The position numbers and the translations under genes were made by a program. 64,000 bases of DNA from UBA3792 sp964426415. Lineage in GTDB: Bacteria; Bacillota; Clostridia; Christensenellales; CAG-138. The stretch spans positions 1 through 64,000 of the forward strand of contig CAYRQM010000003.1 of the NCBI GenBank assembly GCA_964426415.1, written 5' to 3'. The notes beneath the pieces are model-generated. The model saw only the letters and a list, made by a program, of their open reading frames with translations, did no database searches and had not been told where the DNA came from. Numbering within the stretch: the stretch's first letter is position 1; each line of letters starts with the position of its first letter. This document shows positions 1 to 8,859 of the stretch, in pieces.

Positions 1-357
1 CCGACGCGGCAGTTGCACCGACCTGCACACTCAGCGGTCTGACCGAAGGCAGCCATTGCTCCGTCTGCGGCGAAATCCTCGTTGCACAAGAAGTTGTTGC
101 GGCGCTGGGTCATGCTTGGGACGAAGGAGTCATCACCACAGCAGCAACCTGCACCGCTGATGGCGTTAAGACCTTCACCTGCACGCGCTGCGGCGAAACC
201 TACACCGAAGCCATTGCGGCTACGGGTCACACGGTTGTCACCGACGCGGCAGTTGCACCGACCTGCACACTCAGCGGCTTGACCGAAGGCAGCCACTGCT
301 CCGTCTGCGGCGAGATTCTCGTTGCACAGGAAGAAGTTGCGGCACTGGGTCATGCTT
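1..357 (+). repeat. 240-bp direct repeat inside the Cys-rich coding region
   Basis: Bases 1-117 recur at 241-357 with only scattered differences, giving an 80-codon period. Most of the few changes are synonymous or conservative, which suggests a recent in-frame duplication of a repeat module. The array probably continues upstream of the window. Confidence 0.85.
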
Positions 358-1067
358 ATGGCGATTGGACGCATGTAGCGGACAGCAATCCTTCCCAGCA
401 TCAGCGCGTATGTGCCAATGATGCATCGCATATTGAAGTAGAGGATTGCACCTTCACTTCTGCGATCACCACACCTGCCACAATGTTCGCGGCCGGCGTC
501 ACGACATACACTTGCGCAACCTGCGGTTACAGCTACACCGAAGCCATTGCGCAGCTCACAAGCGGCGTCACCACAATCGGCGCACAGGCATTGACCGGCA
601 CTTGGGATGCAATCCGCTTTGGCGCTACGCTGAATGTTGCAAAACTGAAGGCGTCGGCGGAAGCAGGCGACAACATCAGCTATGGCTACCTCGTACAGAA
701 CAAGGCAGTCATGAACGATAACGACCTGCTTGGCACGAACGATGGCGTTGCATACCTCACGATCGGCTTCCTCGTCGACATTCCTTGGCTGGAAGAGTAC
801 GAGACAATGACCACCGCGCAGTTGGTTGCTGCATGGCGCGCACTGGGCTGCAAGATTTACAGCTACAATGCCACCAGCATCACCTTCGTCGGCGCGATTC
901 GCGGCATGACCAATGAGAATACGCAAGTCGTGTTCCGTCCCGCACTGGAGATTGGCGACAACACCGCGTTCGGTACGCAGTACTACAACAGCATTGCGAC
1001 GATCAGAGCCTTCTATGAGGGCACTTCTGCAAGCGGCGCATCTACGATGTTCCCGACAGTCCAATAA
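1..1067 (+). CDS. Secreted Cys-rich repeat protein, C-terminal part (5' end outside window)
   Basis: The reading frame is open from base 3 to the TAA at 1065-1067, so this is the last ~354 residues of a longer protein. It holds repeats with paired CxxC motifs (CSVCGE, CTRCGE, CSVCGE, CATCGY), each followed by a Thr/Ala-rich stretch and often a conserved LGHA or TGH motif. These zinc-ribbon-like repeats are common in large surface proteins of gut Clostridia. The final ~175 residues (from about base 545) lack cysteines and form a separate domain that I do not recognise. There is no LPxTG motif or C-terminal anchor. The secreted protein at 24882-26267 has the same repeat type. Function is unknown; extracellular location is inferred from repeat type only. 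Confidence 0.75.
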   Translation, partial: DAAVAPTCTLSGLTEGSHCSVCGEILVAQEVVAALGHAWDEGVITTAATCTADGVKTFTCTRCGETYTEAIAATGHTVVTDAAVAPTCTLSGLTEGSHCSVCGEILVAQEEVAALGHAYGDWTHVADSNPSQHQRVCANDASHIEVEDCTFTSAITTPATMFAAGVTTYTCATCGYSYTEAIAQLTSGVTTIGAQALTGTWDAIRFGATLNVAKLKASAEAGDNISYGYLVQNKAVMNDNDLLGTNDGVAYLTIGFLVDIPWLEEYETMTTAQLVAAWRALGCKIYSYNATSITFVGAIRGMTNENTQVVFRPALEIGDNTAFGTQYYNSIATIRAFYEGTSASGASTMFPTVQ

Positions 1068-1080
1068 TCTCTCATACACG

Positions 1081-1110
1081 GAGCGCAGCCGCAAGGCTGC
1101 GCTCTTTTCT
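1081..1110 (+). terminator. Rho-independent terminator of the Cys-rich gene
   Basis: A perfect 10-bp stem (GAGCGCAGCC / GGCTGCGCTC) with a GCAA tetraloop is followed by TTTTCT, 13 bases after the stop codon. Confidence 0.9.
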
Positions 1111-1148
1111 GTTCCGATAATAGGCTTGTATCAGTTTGTAACCGTTTC

Positions 1149-1181
1149 AAAACAAAAATGGCGCCGAGAAAGCTCGACGCC
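1149..1181 (-). terminator. Terminator of the def-to-rpe operon
   Basis: On the minus strand the stem GGCGTCGAG / CTCGGCGCC (one mismatch, loop CTTT) is followed by a T-rich tract (ATTTTTGTTTTG). It lies about 20 bases after the rpe stop codon. Confidence 0.75.
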
Positions 1182-1200
1182 GAACATTGAGAAGAGAAAA

Positions 1201-1848
1201 TTAGCCGCGCAATGCTTGAATCATCGCGGCAGGATCCTTGGCACGAAAGACGGCGTTGCCTGCGACCAAAACGTCCGCACCCGCTTCGATGCAGCGCTTT
1301 GCGGTTTCGGGGTTAATGCCGCCATCGATCTCGATGAGGGTGGGAAGTCCACGCGCAACGATTGCTGCCTTGAGCGCCTGAATCTTTGCACAGGTTTCCT
1401 CAATGAAGGATTGTCCGCCAAATCCGGGGTTGACGCTCATTAACAAAACCAGATCGCAATTGGGCAAGAGGTGGATGCAGCTTTCGATCGGCGTAGCAGG
1501 ATTCAGCACGACGCCGCCCCGCATCCCCTCCAGATGCACCTGTTGCAGGCATCGATGCAAGTGCTTTTCCGAGGATTCCACATGAAAGGTGAGAATGTCT
1601 GCACCCGCGTCATGAAAGGGAACGATCCAGTCTGACGGGTGCTCCACCATCAGATGCACGTCAAACGGGAGGGTAGACTTTTGCCGCAGCGCCTGTACGG
1701 TGGTGGGGCCAAATGTGATGTTCGGCACAAAATTTCCGTCCATTACGTCTACATGAACCCAATCCGCACCCCAAGATGCAAGGGCTTCGACCGCATTGCC
1801 GAGATTGGCAAAGTCGGCTGAAAGAATGGATGGTGCAATCCTAATCAT
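1201..1848 (-). CDS. rpe: Ribulose-phosphate 3-epimerase
   Basis: Interconverts D-ribulose 5-phosphate and D-xylulose 5-phosphate in the pentose phosphate pathway (cytoplasm). The 215-residue protein has the usual family length. It starts with IAPSILSADFANL, carries the metal/catalytic motif HVDVMDGNFVPNITFGP, HLMVEHP, the VNPGFGGQSF phosphate-binding segment, and EIDGGINPETA followed by GADVLVAGNAVF. It is the last gene of the operon and overlaps the rsgA stop-proximal end by 8 bp. rsgA-rpe linkage is as in Bacillus subtilis (cpgA-rpe). Confidence 0.97.
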   Translation of the reverse strand: MIRIAPSILSADFANLGNAVEALASWGADWVHVDVMDGNFVPNITFGPTTVQALRQKSTLPFDVHLMVEHPSDWIVPFHDAGADILTFHVESSEKHLHRCLQQVHLEGMRGGVVLNPATPIESCIHLLPNCDLVLLMSVNPGFGGQSFIEETCAKIQALKAAIVARGLPTLIEIDGGINPETAKRCIEAGADVLVAGNAVFRAKDPAAMIQALRG

Positions 1849-2716
1849 ATCGATGCTTTCTCCTCATTTCGAATTCTCTACTGATGATACTATACCGTTC
1901 GTAGCGTGCTTCTGTCAAGTCTCCCGTGTCTAACAGCGCTTTCACGCCGCAATCGGGTTCGCGCAGATGCTTGCAGTCGGGGTAGCGGCAAGGCGACGCC
2001 TTTTCGAATTCGGGATAACACGCGTTCAACGTGTCCTGATCGGGGCACTCTGTATCGTAAAACGAAAACCCCGGGGTGTCCAGCACGGCAGCGCCGTCGA
2101 TGGGCCAAAGCTCGGCATGCCGCGTGGTGTGGCGTCCATGCTCGGTCTTTTTGGACAGCGCACCCGTTTCCAAACACAAATCGGGAAAGAGCGCATTAAG
2201 CAGGGAGGATTTGCCGACGGCGGACTGCCCTGCAAAGCAGGACGTCTTGCGCCCCAAGAGCTGCCGAAGATGCTCCACACCTTCACCCGTTTGTGCGCTG
2301 GTGATGCAGGTGGTAAACGCTTGATAGTCCTTCCGAAACTGTTCGGTGATCGAGTCGCTTTGCGTGTCGATCTTGTTCAAAACAGGGATGGGGACGACGT
2401 GATTCGTGATGGCTTGGATGATCATGCGGTCTGCCAACAGCCAATCTGGCGCAGGGATGGAAGCAGAAATGACGATGAACAGTTGATCGATGTTCGCCAC
2501 CGCAGGCCGTACAAAGAGGTTCTTGCGAGGCAGAATCTGCGACAAGGAAGCATAGCCGCTGCTTTGTCGTTCGATCAATACCAGATCGCCAACGGTGGGC
2601 GTAATTTTTTCGAGTCGAAACACGCCGCGTGCCTTGCAGGTCACGCGATCGCCCGCATCCGTCAGAACCTCATAAAAGCTGCCAATGCCCTTTAGCAATC
2701 GACCTTGTTCCATCAT
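1841..2716 (-). CDS. rsgA: Ribosome small-subunit biogenesis GTPase RsgA
   Basis: A circularly permuted GTPase that assists late 30S maturation. The order seen is N-terminal OB-fold, G4 motif NKID (about residue 115), P-loop GQSAVGKSSLLN, G3 DTPGF, then a C-terminal zinc domain (CYPEFEKASPCRYPDCKH region, Cys/His ligands). Length of 291 residues is typical. Two adjacent ATGs (2716 and 2713) are possible. The first overlaps the prkC stop by 4 bp (ATGA), implying translational coupling. Pairing with a Ser/Thr kinase and its phosphatase matches B. subtilis, where PrkC phosphorylates the RsgA orthologue CpgA. Confidence 0.97.
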   Translation of the reverse strand: MMEQGRLLKGIGSFYEVLTDAGDRVTCKARGVFRLEKITPTVGDLVLIERQSSGYASLSQILPRKNLFVRPAVANIDQLFIVISASIPAPDWLLADRMIIQAITNHVVPIPVLNKIDTQSDSITEQFRKDYQAFTTCITSAQTGEGVEHLRQLLGRKTSCFAGQSAVGKSSLLNALFPDLCLETGALSKKTEHGRHTTRHAELWPIDGAAVLDTPGFSFYDTECPDQDTLNACYPEFEKASPCRYPDCKHLREPDCGVKALLDTGDLTEARYERYSIISREFEMRRKHRYD

Positions 2717-4251
2717 TTGCTGAATGTCACCTCTTGCGTATCGACGTCTTCACCGTTGATCACCAAAATGATGTTGCGCTTGACCGGCTCATAGCCATAG
2801 ACGGTGGCAGATTCGATGGCTTCCCCGTTTTCGGAATGGCGGGTCACTTGATGCAAAATCACGCGGTAGGGGATATTGAGGTAATTGGACGTTTCATAGA
2901 CAAACTGGACACGCGATTCGCCGCGTTCCAACGATAACGAGAACGAAACATCCGCCTTGTACGTGCCAACAGATTCGCGGTATACGACGAGATACACGGT
3001 GTCTTGCGCCGAGCTGAGCGTCATAGACAACGGATTTTGCGTAATCACGGTATTTGCCTTGCTTGCGACGTTGCTTTCCGTGATAAACTGCACCGTCAGG
3101 TTGGAATAGCCTGCGTCATAGAGGGTACTCAAAGCATCGTCCAAGTTTTTGCCCATGACGCTTGGCGTGATACGGGCGTCCAGCGGAACGGCGGTCGCGC
3201 TTGCAGCTTCGCTTGTTGCCACAACGCTGGTCGTATTGCTGAGGTCTGTCTGATCGGGGGCTGTGCTTGCGGTTTTTCCGTTGTTGATGAAGTACATCAA
3301 GACGAATACGCCAATCAACAGCACGGGCAAAAAGATGCAAGCCGAAAGCAGCAGATACGCCGACGGCTTTTTCATGTTTGCGTTGATTTTGGTGTTCTTT
3401 TTTGCGTGTACGAAATCGCCATTTGGGTTGGACAGGGAGCGCACAAGATCGGTGCGCATGGCAAACGCGCTGTCATAGCGTTCCGCAGGGTCTTTTTCCA
3501 ACGCTTTCAGCACGATGTCGTTCAGCGACGGGGGAATGGCAGGGTTGCGTTCAATCGGCGGAATGGGTTTGTCCTGCAGGTGCATCAACGCGACGCTGAC
3601 GGTCGATTCCGAAGCGAAGGGAACCACGCCTGTCAGCATCTCATACAGGCAAACGCCAATCGAGTATAGGTCGCTCGCCTCGTTTGCCAATGCGCCTTTT
3701 GCCTGTTCGGGCGAGATGTAATGCACGGAGCCAAGCACCTTTTTGCCCGAAAAGGTGATGGTGGCGGCTTTCGTTTCACGCGCAATGCCAAAGTCCGCCA
3801 GCTTTGCCTTGCCCTTTGCGGTGACAATGATGTTCTGCGGCTTCACATCACGGTGGATGATTCCATGCGTGTGCGCCGCGTTCAGCGCGTCCAAAATCTG
3901 ACAAGTGATGCCGATGGCGGTGCGCACGGGCAGCGCGCCATTCTGTTCGATCAATTCCTTCAGCGTGTGCCCTTCCACAAACTCCATCACGATGTAGGGA
4001 ATATCGCCATACGAGCCAACGCCGTATGCGCGTACGATGTTTTCGTGGGAGAGATTGAGGACGGCGCTTGCCTCGATGGAGAAGCGGCGCAAGAATTCCG
4101 CGTCGTTTAGGTATTCGTCCTTGAGCATTTTGAGCGCAACGATGCGTCGATTGCTCATATTGATTGCCTTATACACGTGCGCCATGCCGCCGGTTCCGAC
4201 CAGCTCAATGACGCGATATTTTCGTTCGATGATGGTGCCGACTTCGATCAT
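2713..4251 (-). CDS. prkC: Membrane Ser/Thr protein kinase of the PrkC/PknB type, with one PASTA-like domain
   Basis: The cytoplasmic Hanks-type kinase spans about residues 10-270, with GTGGMAHVYKA glycine loop, catalytic Lys41 in VALK, HRDVKPQN (Asp135), DFG at 153-155 and the SPEQAKG activation segment. A single membrane helix follows (about 299-322), then a Thr/Ser/Ala linker and one PASTA-like module (about 361-427). A final ~85 residues end in a beta-rich segment of unknown fold. PrkC proteins usually carry two to four PASTA repeats, so this extracellular part is reduced and may sense something different. An AAGGAGGTG Shine-Dalgarno precedes the ATG, and the start overlaps the phosphatase stop by 4 bp. 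Confidence 0.95.
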   Translation of the reverse strand: MIEVGTIIERKYRVIELVGTGGMAHVYKAINMSNRRIVALKMLKDEYLNDAEFLRRFSIEASAVLNLSHENIVRAYGVGSYGDIPYIVMEFVEGHTLKELIEQNGALPVRTAIGITCQILDALNAAHTHGIIHRDVKPQNIIVTAKGKAKLADFGIARETKAATITFSGKKVLGSVHYISPEQAKGALANEASDLYSIGVCLYEMLTGVVPFASESTVSVALMHLQDKPIPPIERNPAIPPSLNDIVLKALEKDPAERYDSAFAMRTDLVRSLSNPNGDFVHAKKNTKINANMKKPSAYLLLSACIFLPVLLIGVFVLMYFINNGKTASTAPDQTDLSNTTSVVATSEAASATAVPLDARITPSVMGKNLDDALSTLYDAGYSNLTVQFITESNVASKANTVITQNPLSMTLSSAQDTVYLVVYRESVGTYKADVSFSLSLERGESRVQFVYETSNYLNIPYRVILHQVTRHSENGEAIESATVYGYEPVKRNIILVINGEDVDTQEVTFSK

Positions 4252-4970
4252 TGCGCACCTCCTTCATTTTGCGCCAACACGACGGTGATGTTGTCGGTGC
4301 TTCCTGCGTCCAGCGCGTGCTGTACGAGCGAATCGCAGGCGGCGGACAAATCGGCTGCATCCATGAGGTGCGAAGCAAGCTGGGCGTCAGTCAGCACGCC
4401 GCACAGACCGTCCGAGCATAGCAGAAGAATGTCGCCCGCTTTCCAATCTTCACAAAACAGATCAACTTCCACCGATTCGTCGGTTCCGATGGCGCGGGTA
4501 ATGAGGTTCCGCCGCGGATGCGTCTTGGCTTCTTCGAGCGTAATGATGCCGCGCATGACAAGCTCCGCCACAAAGGAATGATCCTTGGTAATCTGTCGAA
4601 TGGTATTGCCGTGGAAAAGGTATAGCCGCGAATCGCCCACGTTCGCTGCATAAAACGTGTCGGGATGCAGCATGGCAGCCACCAGCGTGCAGCCCATGCC
4701 AAACATGGACGGATCGGAATAGGAAAGGGTATAGACCTTGTCGTTGGCTTGCAAAAAGGCGCGCCGCAAAAGCGAGACGGGCTCCGCATCGGGGACACCC
4801 AACCAATCCTGCAGCGATTCTACCGCCGTTTTGCTTGCCATTTCGCCCGCTGCATGGCCACCCATGCCGTCGGACACGGCGCACGCCTGCACACGCTCGG
4901 TTTGGAGAATCAATGCGCAGTCCTCGTTGCGGCTGCGCTTGCCGGTAATGGATTTACTCGCGAAGTTCAT
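4248..4970 (-). CDS. stp: PP2C-type Ser/Thr phosphatase, partner of the kinase
   Basis: Dephosphorylates targets of the adjacent PrkC-like kinase. The 240-residue PPM/PP2C domain has the metal ligands in RNEDCALI, SDGMGGHAAGEMASK, VGDSRLYLF, LLCSDGL and DNITVVL. An upstream in-frame ATG at 5111 would add 47 residues, but it lies inside rlmN without family similarity. The ATG at 4970 has a strong GAAGGAGGG Shine-Dalgarno and gives the normal family start (MNFASKSITGKRSRNED). It overlaps rlmN by 17 bp. Confidence 0.95.
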   Translation of the reverse strand: MNFASKSITGKRSRNEDCALILQTERVQACAVSDGMGGHAAGEMASKTAVESLQDWLGVPDAEPVSLLRRAFLQANDKVYTLSYSDPSMFGMGCTLVAAMLHPDTFYAANVGDSRLYLFHGNTIRQITKDHSFVAELVMRGIITLEEAKTHPRRNLITRAIGTDESVEVDLFCEDWKAGDILLLCSDGLCGVLTDAQLASHLMDAADLSAACDSLVQHALDAGSTDNITVVLAQNEGGAQ

Positions 4971-5997
4971 GTAAGACCCTCCTTCGTAATTGTCCGCAGG
5001 CGCCGTCAATATCGGCGCCCATTTCACGGCGCACCGTCGCAGAGATGTGCGCATCTTCCAACCATTGTGCAAACTGATATGCTGCTGCACGAGAAACGCC
5101 CAAAAGCCCACGTTCCTTGACGGGATTTAACGGGATTAGATTGACGTGACACAGCATGCCGCGCAGCCGATCCGCCAAGGCGTTGGCGTCCGCCAAAGAA
5201 TCGTTGACGCCGCCGATGAGCGCATATTCAAACACCACACGCCGCCCCGTTTGCGTTGCATAGGCATTTGCAGCTTCTAAAAGCTGCTCGATGGGGTAAA
5301 CCCGATTGATCGGCATGATGCTGTCGCGGATCGCGTTGCTGTGGGCGTGGAGCGATACGGACAGCGTGACGTGCGGCGCGTCTTGGATAAACGTATAAAT
5401 CTTGGGTACGACGCCGCAGGTGGAGACGGAAATGTTACGCAGGCTGATGTTCGGCCCTTCTTTGCCTGTGACACGGTGCAAAAACGATACGACGTTGTCA
5501 TAGTTGTCTAAAGGTTCGCCGCTGCCCATCAAAACGATATTGGTGATGGTACGCACAGCGCCCGCTTCGGGCGGCACATCCTGTTCGATTTCCGCAAGGA
5601 AGGAGAGCATTTCACCCGCACGCAGGTTTCGCACACAGCCGTCCAGCGTTGAAGCACAAAACTTGCAGCCCATATTGCAGCCAATCTGCGTGGAGATGCA
5701 TACCGTATTGCCATATGCATAGCGCATCAACACGCCCTCGACCAGATTGTCGTCCTCCAAGGCAAATAGATACTTGACCGTGCCATCCTTTTCGGAGACA
5801 TACTTGGCGTAGATCGTGGCGCCGCCAAAGGGAATGGCGGACATCTGTTCGCGCAGCGATTTGGGCAAATTGGTCATATCCGCAGGGCGAACGCCCTTGT
5901 GCAGCCATTCCTGCACCTGCCGTACCCGAAAAGACGGTACGCCAAAGGTTGCCATCGTGTCGGCAATCTGTGCATCCGTCATTTCCATCCAGTACAT
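4954..5997 (-). CDS. rlmN: Dual-specificity rRNA/tRNA adenine-C2 methyltransferase (radical SAM)
   Basis: Methylates C2 of A2503 in 23S rRNA and A37 in some tRNAs. The 347-residue protein has the radical SAM cluster motif CNMGCKFC (Cys107, Cys111, Cys114), GSGEPLDNYDNV, ISVSTCGVVPKI, VSLHAHSNAIRD and a C-terminal DIDGACGQL, whose Cys is the expected methyl-carrying residue. The start at 5997 is supported by GAGGAG eight bases upstream. It lies 18 bp after rsmB in the conserved rsmB-rlmN-stp-prkC order. Confidence 0.97.
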   Translation of the reverse strand: MYWMEMTDAQIADTMATFGVPSFRVRQVQEWLHKGVRPADMTNLPKSLREQMSAIPFGGATIYAKYVSEKDGTVKYLFALEDDNLVEGVLMRYAYGNTVCISTQIGCNMGCKFCASTLDGCVRNLRAGEMLSFLAEIEQDVPPEAGAVRTITNIVLMGSGEPLDNYDNVVSFLHRVTGKEGPNISLRNISVSTCGVVPKIYTFIQDAPHVTLSVSLHAHSNAIRDSIMPINRVYPIEQLLEAANAYATQTGRRVVFEYALIGGVNDSLADANALADRLRGMLCHVNLIPLNPVKERGLLGVSRAAAYQFAQWLEDAHISATVRREMGADIDGACGQLRRRVLHELRE

Positions 5998-6015
5998 TGC
6001 AGGTGCTCCTCTTGC

Positions 6016-7257
6016 TTATTCTCGACGCAGCTTCGCGTAATAAAACCCATCGACATGATCCAAGTTGGGAAAGAACTGTCGCTCCGCCTCCAAATGGAAG
6101 GACGGGTGCGACGAGAGAAACTTTTGCACTTGCAGCTCGTTTTCACGCTTCGAAATGGTGCAAGTGGCATAGACCAACGTGCCGCCCTGCTTGCAATAGG
6201 CGGAACAAACGTGCAGCAGCGTCGCTTGTGTCAAAAGCAGCTGCGCAAACGTGTCGTCCTGCTTGTGCAGCCGAATGTCGGGCTTTTCATGGATCAGACC
6301 GAACCCGCTGCAAGGCACGTCCAGCAAGACCGCATCGAATGCGCCGACCGATTCGGGGCGAAACACCGCAGCGTCCACACAAGCGGTCTGCGCAGTGACG
6401 TGCAGCCGCGCAAACGTCGCTTCCATCAGCTCTTTCCGATGCGGATGCAGCTCCCAAGCCGTGAAATCCGCCTGATTGTGGCAGAGCGAAGCCAAGTATG
6501 CCGTCTTCCCGCCGGGCGCGGCACAGGCGTCCAAGACGCGCTTTCCCGCAATGTTGCCCAAGGCGCGGCAGATGAGCATGGCGCCCTCGTTTTGCACCGC
6601 CATCTTGCCCTCTTGATAGGGCGCAAACGATTCAATCGGGAAGCCGTTTGCAAGGCGCAGACAGTTGGGGTCGTAGGCGCCCGCTTCATACGCCACCGGC
6701 AGCGCTTCCTTTAGCGCTTCGACCGTGAAGGGATATTGGGGGCGCACCTGCATGCCAAGTGGCTTTGCCGACGCCAAATCGCGGGTGAACGCCGCACCGT
6801 AGGCGGCAATCCATTCGCGGATCAGATCGATGGGCAGCCCATACAGCAGCGAAAGCTGCTCTGCCGTGTCGGTGGGAAGCGGCGGCAGACTGTCGCGTTC
6901 GGCGTCCAAACGCCGCAAAACGGCGTTGACAAGCCCTGCACAGTCGCGTTTGCCCACTTCCTTGCACAGCTTCACCGCTTCGTTGAGCGCGGCATGGGAA
7001 GGCGTTTCCATATAGAGCAGCTCAGCAAACGCCATGCGCAGGATGTTGCGCACCACGCGCTTTTGCCGCACGCAGTAATGCGCAAGGATGTAATCCGCGT
7101 AGGCGGCGTGCTCCAGTGTGGCATAGACCAGCGCGTACAAAAACGGAACCTCCCGTGCATCGACGTGCGCTGCGGCTTTCTTGAGCGTCAAATTGGCGTA
7201 AACGCCCTCCTCGATGATGGGGATCAGCGCATCCAACGCGGTGCGGCGAATGCTCAT
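6016..7257 (-). CDS. rsmB: 16S rRNA cytosine-967 C5-methyltransferase
   Basis: Comprises an N-terminal NusB-like RNA-binding domain (about residues 1-130) and a C-terminal SAM-dependent methyltransferase. Motifs are DACAAPGGKTAYLA (SAM site), DVPCSGFGLI with the catalytic Cys, and YATCTISKREN. The start at 7257 (MSIRRTALDAL) overlaps the fmt stop by 4 bp. A longer frame reaching 7515 is only overlap with fmt. Length is 413 residues, usual for RsmB. Confidence 0.96.
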   Translation of the reverse strand: MSIRRTALDALIPIIEEGVYANLTLKKAAAHVDAREVPFLYALVYATLEHAAYADYILAHYCVRQKRVVRNILRMAFAELLYMETPSHAALNEAVKLCKEVGKRDCAGLVNAVLRRLDAERDSLPPLPTDTAEQLSLLYGLPIDLIREWIAAYGAAFTRDLASAKPLGMQVRPQYPFTVEALKEALPVAYEAGAYDPNCLRLANGFPIESFAPYQEGKMAVQNEGAMLICRALGNIAGKRVLDACAAPGGKTAYLASLCHNQADFTAWELHPHRKELMEATFARLHVTAQTACVDAAVFRPESVGAFDAVLLDVPCSGFGLIHEKPDIRLHKQDDTFAQLLLTQATLLHVCSAYCKQGGTLVYATCTISKRENELQVQKFLSSHPSFHLEAERQFFPNLDHVDGFYYAKLRRE

Positions 7258-8177
7258 TGCAGCACCTTGCCTTCTATCGACGCGCCGCGCAGAAAGTCGG
7301 CGGCGTCCATCCGCTTCTTGCCGGGAAGCTGCAGAGATAGTATCTCCAATGCGCCGTCTTGGCACAGTACAAAGAGACGACTTCCCTGCGTAAAGAGGGA
7401 ACCGCAACTTTTTTCGGACGAAGCGATGGGCGTATGTGCGGTTTGCCAAAGCTTGAGCGGCTGTCCATCCAGCATGGCGGTCGCGGTGGGCCACGGATTC
7501 ATGGCGCGGACACAATTGTGAACGACTGCGCAGGGCTTTGAAAAGTCTAAAACGCCGTCTTGCTTGGTCAACATATGGCAGACGGTCGCCTGCACATCGT
7601 CCTGCGGAATGCGTTTGAGCGTGCCCGCCTCAAATTGGCGCAGCGTTTCAAGCAGCAGATCGGCGCCCAACTTGGAAAGCCGTTCGCCAAGCTGCTCGGC
7701 GTTTTCATCGGGGTCGATGGCGGTTTGGACGGACAAAAGCATGTCGCCCGTGTCCATTCCAACGTCCGTAAACATGGTGGTGACGCCCGTAACCGTTTCG
7801 CCGTCGCGGATCGCCGACTGAATGGGGGAGGCGCCGCGATACTTCGGCAAAAGGGAGCCGTGGACGTTGATCGTGCCGTGCTTTGGGATCGCCAAATTCT
7901 TTGCGGAGAGCAGCTGCCCAAATGCGGCGGTAACCATCAGATCGGGCGCGAACGCTTCCAACGCGGCACGTCCTTCCTTGGAGCGAATCTTATCGAACTG
8001 ATAGACGGGCAGCCCCAACGAAAGCGCAAGCGCTTTCACGGGCGGCGGCGTCAAAATCGCCTTTCGTCCAATTGGTCGATCGGGCTGCGTAAAGACCGCA
8101 ATGGTATCACCCCGTGCAAAAAGTGCAAAAAGGGAGGGGAGTGCAAATTCAGGTGTGCCCAAAAACGCAATACGCAT
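7254..8177 (-). CDS. fmt: Methionyl-tRNA formyltransferase
   Basis: Transfers formyl from 10-formyl-THF to initiator Met-tRNA. It begins MRIAFLGTPEFALPSL, with the catalytic region NVHGSLLPKYRGASPIQ, then TGVTTMFTDVGMDTGDML, followed by the C-terminal OB-like domain. Length 307 residues. The ATG at 8177 overlaps the def TAA by one base (TAATG), so def and fmt are translationally coupled, as expected for the deformylase/formyltransferase pair. Confidence 0.97.
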   Translation of the reverse strand: MRIAFLGTPEFALPSLFALFARGDTIAVFTQPDRPIGRKAILTPPPVKALALSLGLPVYQFDKIRSKEGRAALEAFAPDLMVTAAFGQLLSAKNLAIPKHGTINVHGSLLPKYRGASPIQSAIRDGETVTGVTTMFTDVGMDTGDMLLSVQTAIDPDENAEQLGERLSKLGADLLLETLRQFEAGTLKRIPQDDVQATVCHMLTKQDGVLDFSKPCAVVHNCVRAMNPWPTATAMLDGQPLKLWQTAHTPIASSEKSCGSLFTQGSRLFVLCQDGALEILSLQLPGKKRMDAADFLRGASIEGKVLQ

Positions 8178-8638
8178 TATGCTTTGAATCCTTCCGGGGG
8201 CTCCGTCACAAGGCGCAGGTACACCTTGCCGTCCAAATGGTCGCATTCGTGAAAGACAGCGCGGGCAAACAGCCCTTCACCGTCGTATTCATACAGATCG
8301 CCGTTTCGGTCATACGCTTCCAAACGAACAAAGTTCGGGCGTACCACATAACCGCTGCGTCCGGGGAAGGAAAGGCAGCCTTCCATATCGCCCTGTTCGC
8401 CCGACGACTCCAAAATGACGGGATTCACAAACTCGATGGGGCCTTCCCCTACATCGATCACCACAATGCGGCGCAGGATGCCCACCTGCGGCGCGGCAAG
8501 CCCTGCACCATCTGCCTCGTGCATGGTCTCGATCATATCGTCGATGAGTGTCGCCAACTTGGCGTCAAATGTCTTGACTTCTTTGCAGACCTTGTACAAG
8601 CAAGGGTCTTTTTCTTTTCGAATCGTGCGCAATGCCAT
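8177..8638 (-). CDS. def: Peptide deformylase
   Basis: Removes the N-formyl group from nascent proteins. All three signature motifs are present: GAGLAAPQVG, EGCLSFPG (metal Cys) and HECDHLDG (two metal His and the catalytic Glu). At 153 residues it resembles the short type 1B/Clostridial enzymes. AAAAGGAGG lies six bases before the ATG. It is the first gene after the promoter at 8662-8690. Confidence 0.97.
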   Translation of the reverse strand: MALRTIRKEKDPCLYKVCKEVKTFDAKLATLIDDMIETMHEADGAGLAAPQVGILRRIVVIDVGEGPIEFVNPVILESSGEQGDMEGCLSFPGRSGYVVRPNFVRLEAYDRNGDLYEYDGEGLFARAVFHECDHLDGKVYLRLVTEPPEGFKA

Positions 8639-8661
8639 GGAATGCCTCCTTTTAACACTTT

Positions 8662-8690
8662 ATTATACTATTTTTCTTGACTGTTGTAAA
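8662..8690 (-). promoter_or_regulatory. Sigma-A promoter of the def-fmt-rsmB-rlmN-stp-prkC-rsgA-rpe operon
   Basis: Minus strand: -35 TTTACA (8685-8690), 17-bp spacer, -10 TATAAT (8662-8667). The predicted leader is about 20 nt before the def ATG. Confidence 0.85.
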
Positions 8691-8725
8691 CATAAACGCT
8701 AAAATTACCTTGTCAACAGACGTAC

Positions 8726-8795
8726 TCAACCGCAGGTGGATTGCCATTTTTGAAATTCAACCGATAGGGTAGAGCCAAAAACCAAGATTCAACCG
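8726..8795. repeat. Three phased direct repeats, possible operator
   Basis: TCAACCG occurs at 8726-8732, 8757-8763 and 8789-8795, so spaced by 31 and 32 bp (about three helical turns). Copies two and three share the longer ATTCAACCGAT. They lie between the divergent def operon and the XRE-type gene. An operator for that regulator is the natural guess, but nothing in the sequence proves it. Confidence 0.5.
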
Positions 8796-8804
8796 ATGGC
8801 GGAT

Positions 8805-8833
8805 GGTCAAATAGAAGATCTTTTGCTAAACTG
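8805..8833 (+). promoter_or_regulatory. Possible weak promoter of the XRE/LiaF-like gene
   Basis: TGGTCA, 17-bp spacer, TAAACT; four of six matches in each box. It is the best sigma-A-like candidate between the phased repeats and the ATG at 8860. Confidence 0.35.
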
Positions 8834-8859
8834 AAGCCATCAAATAAAGGAGCAAAACA

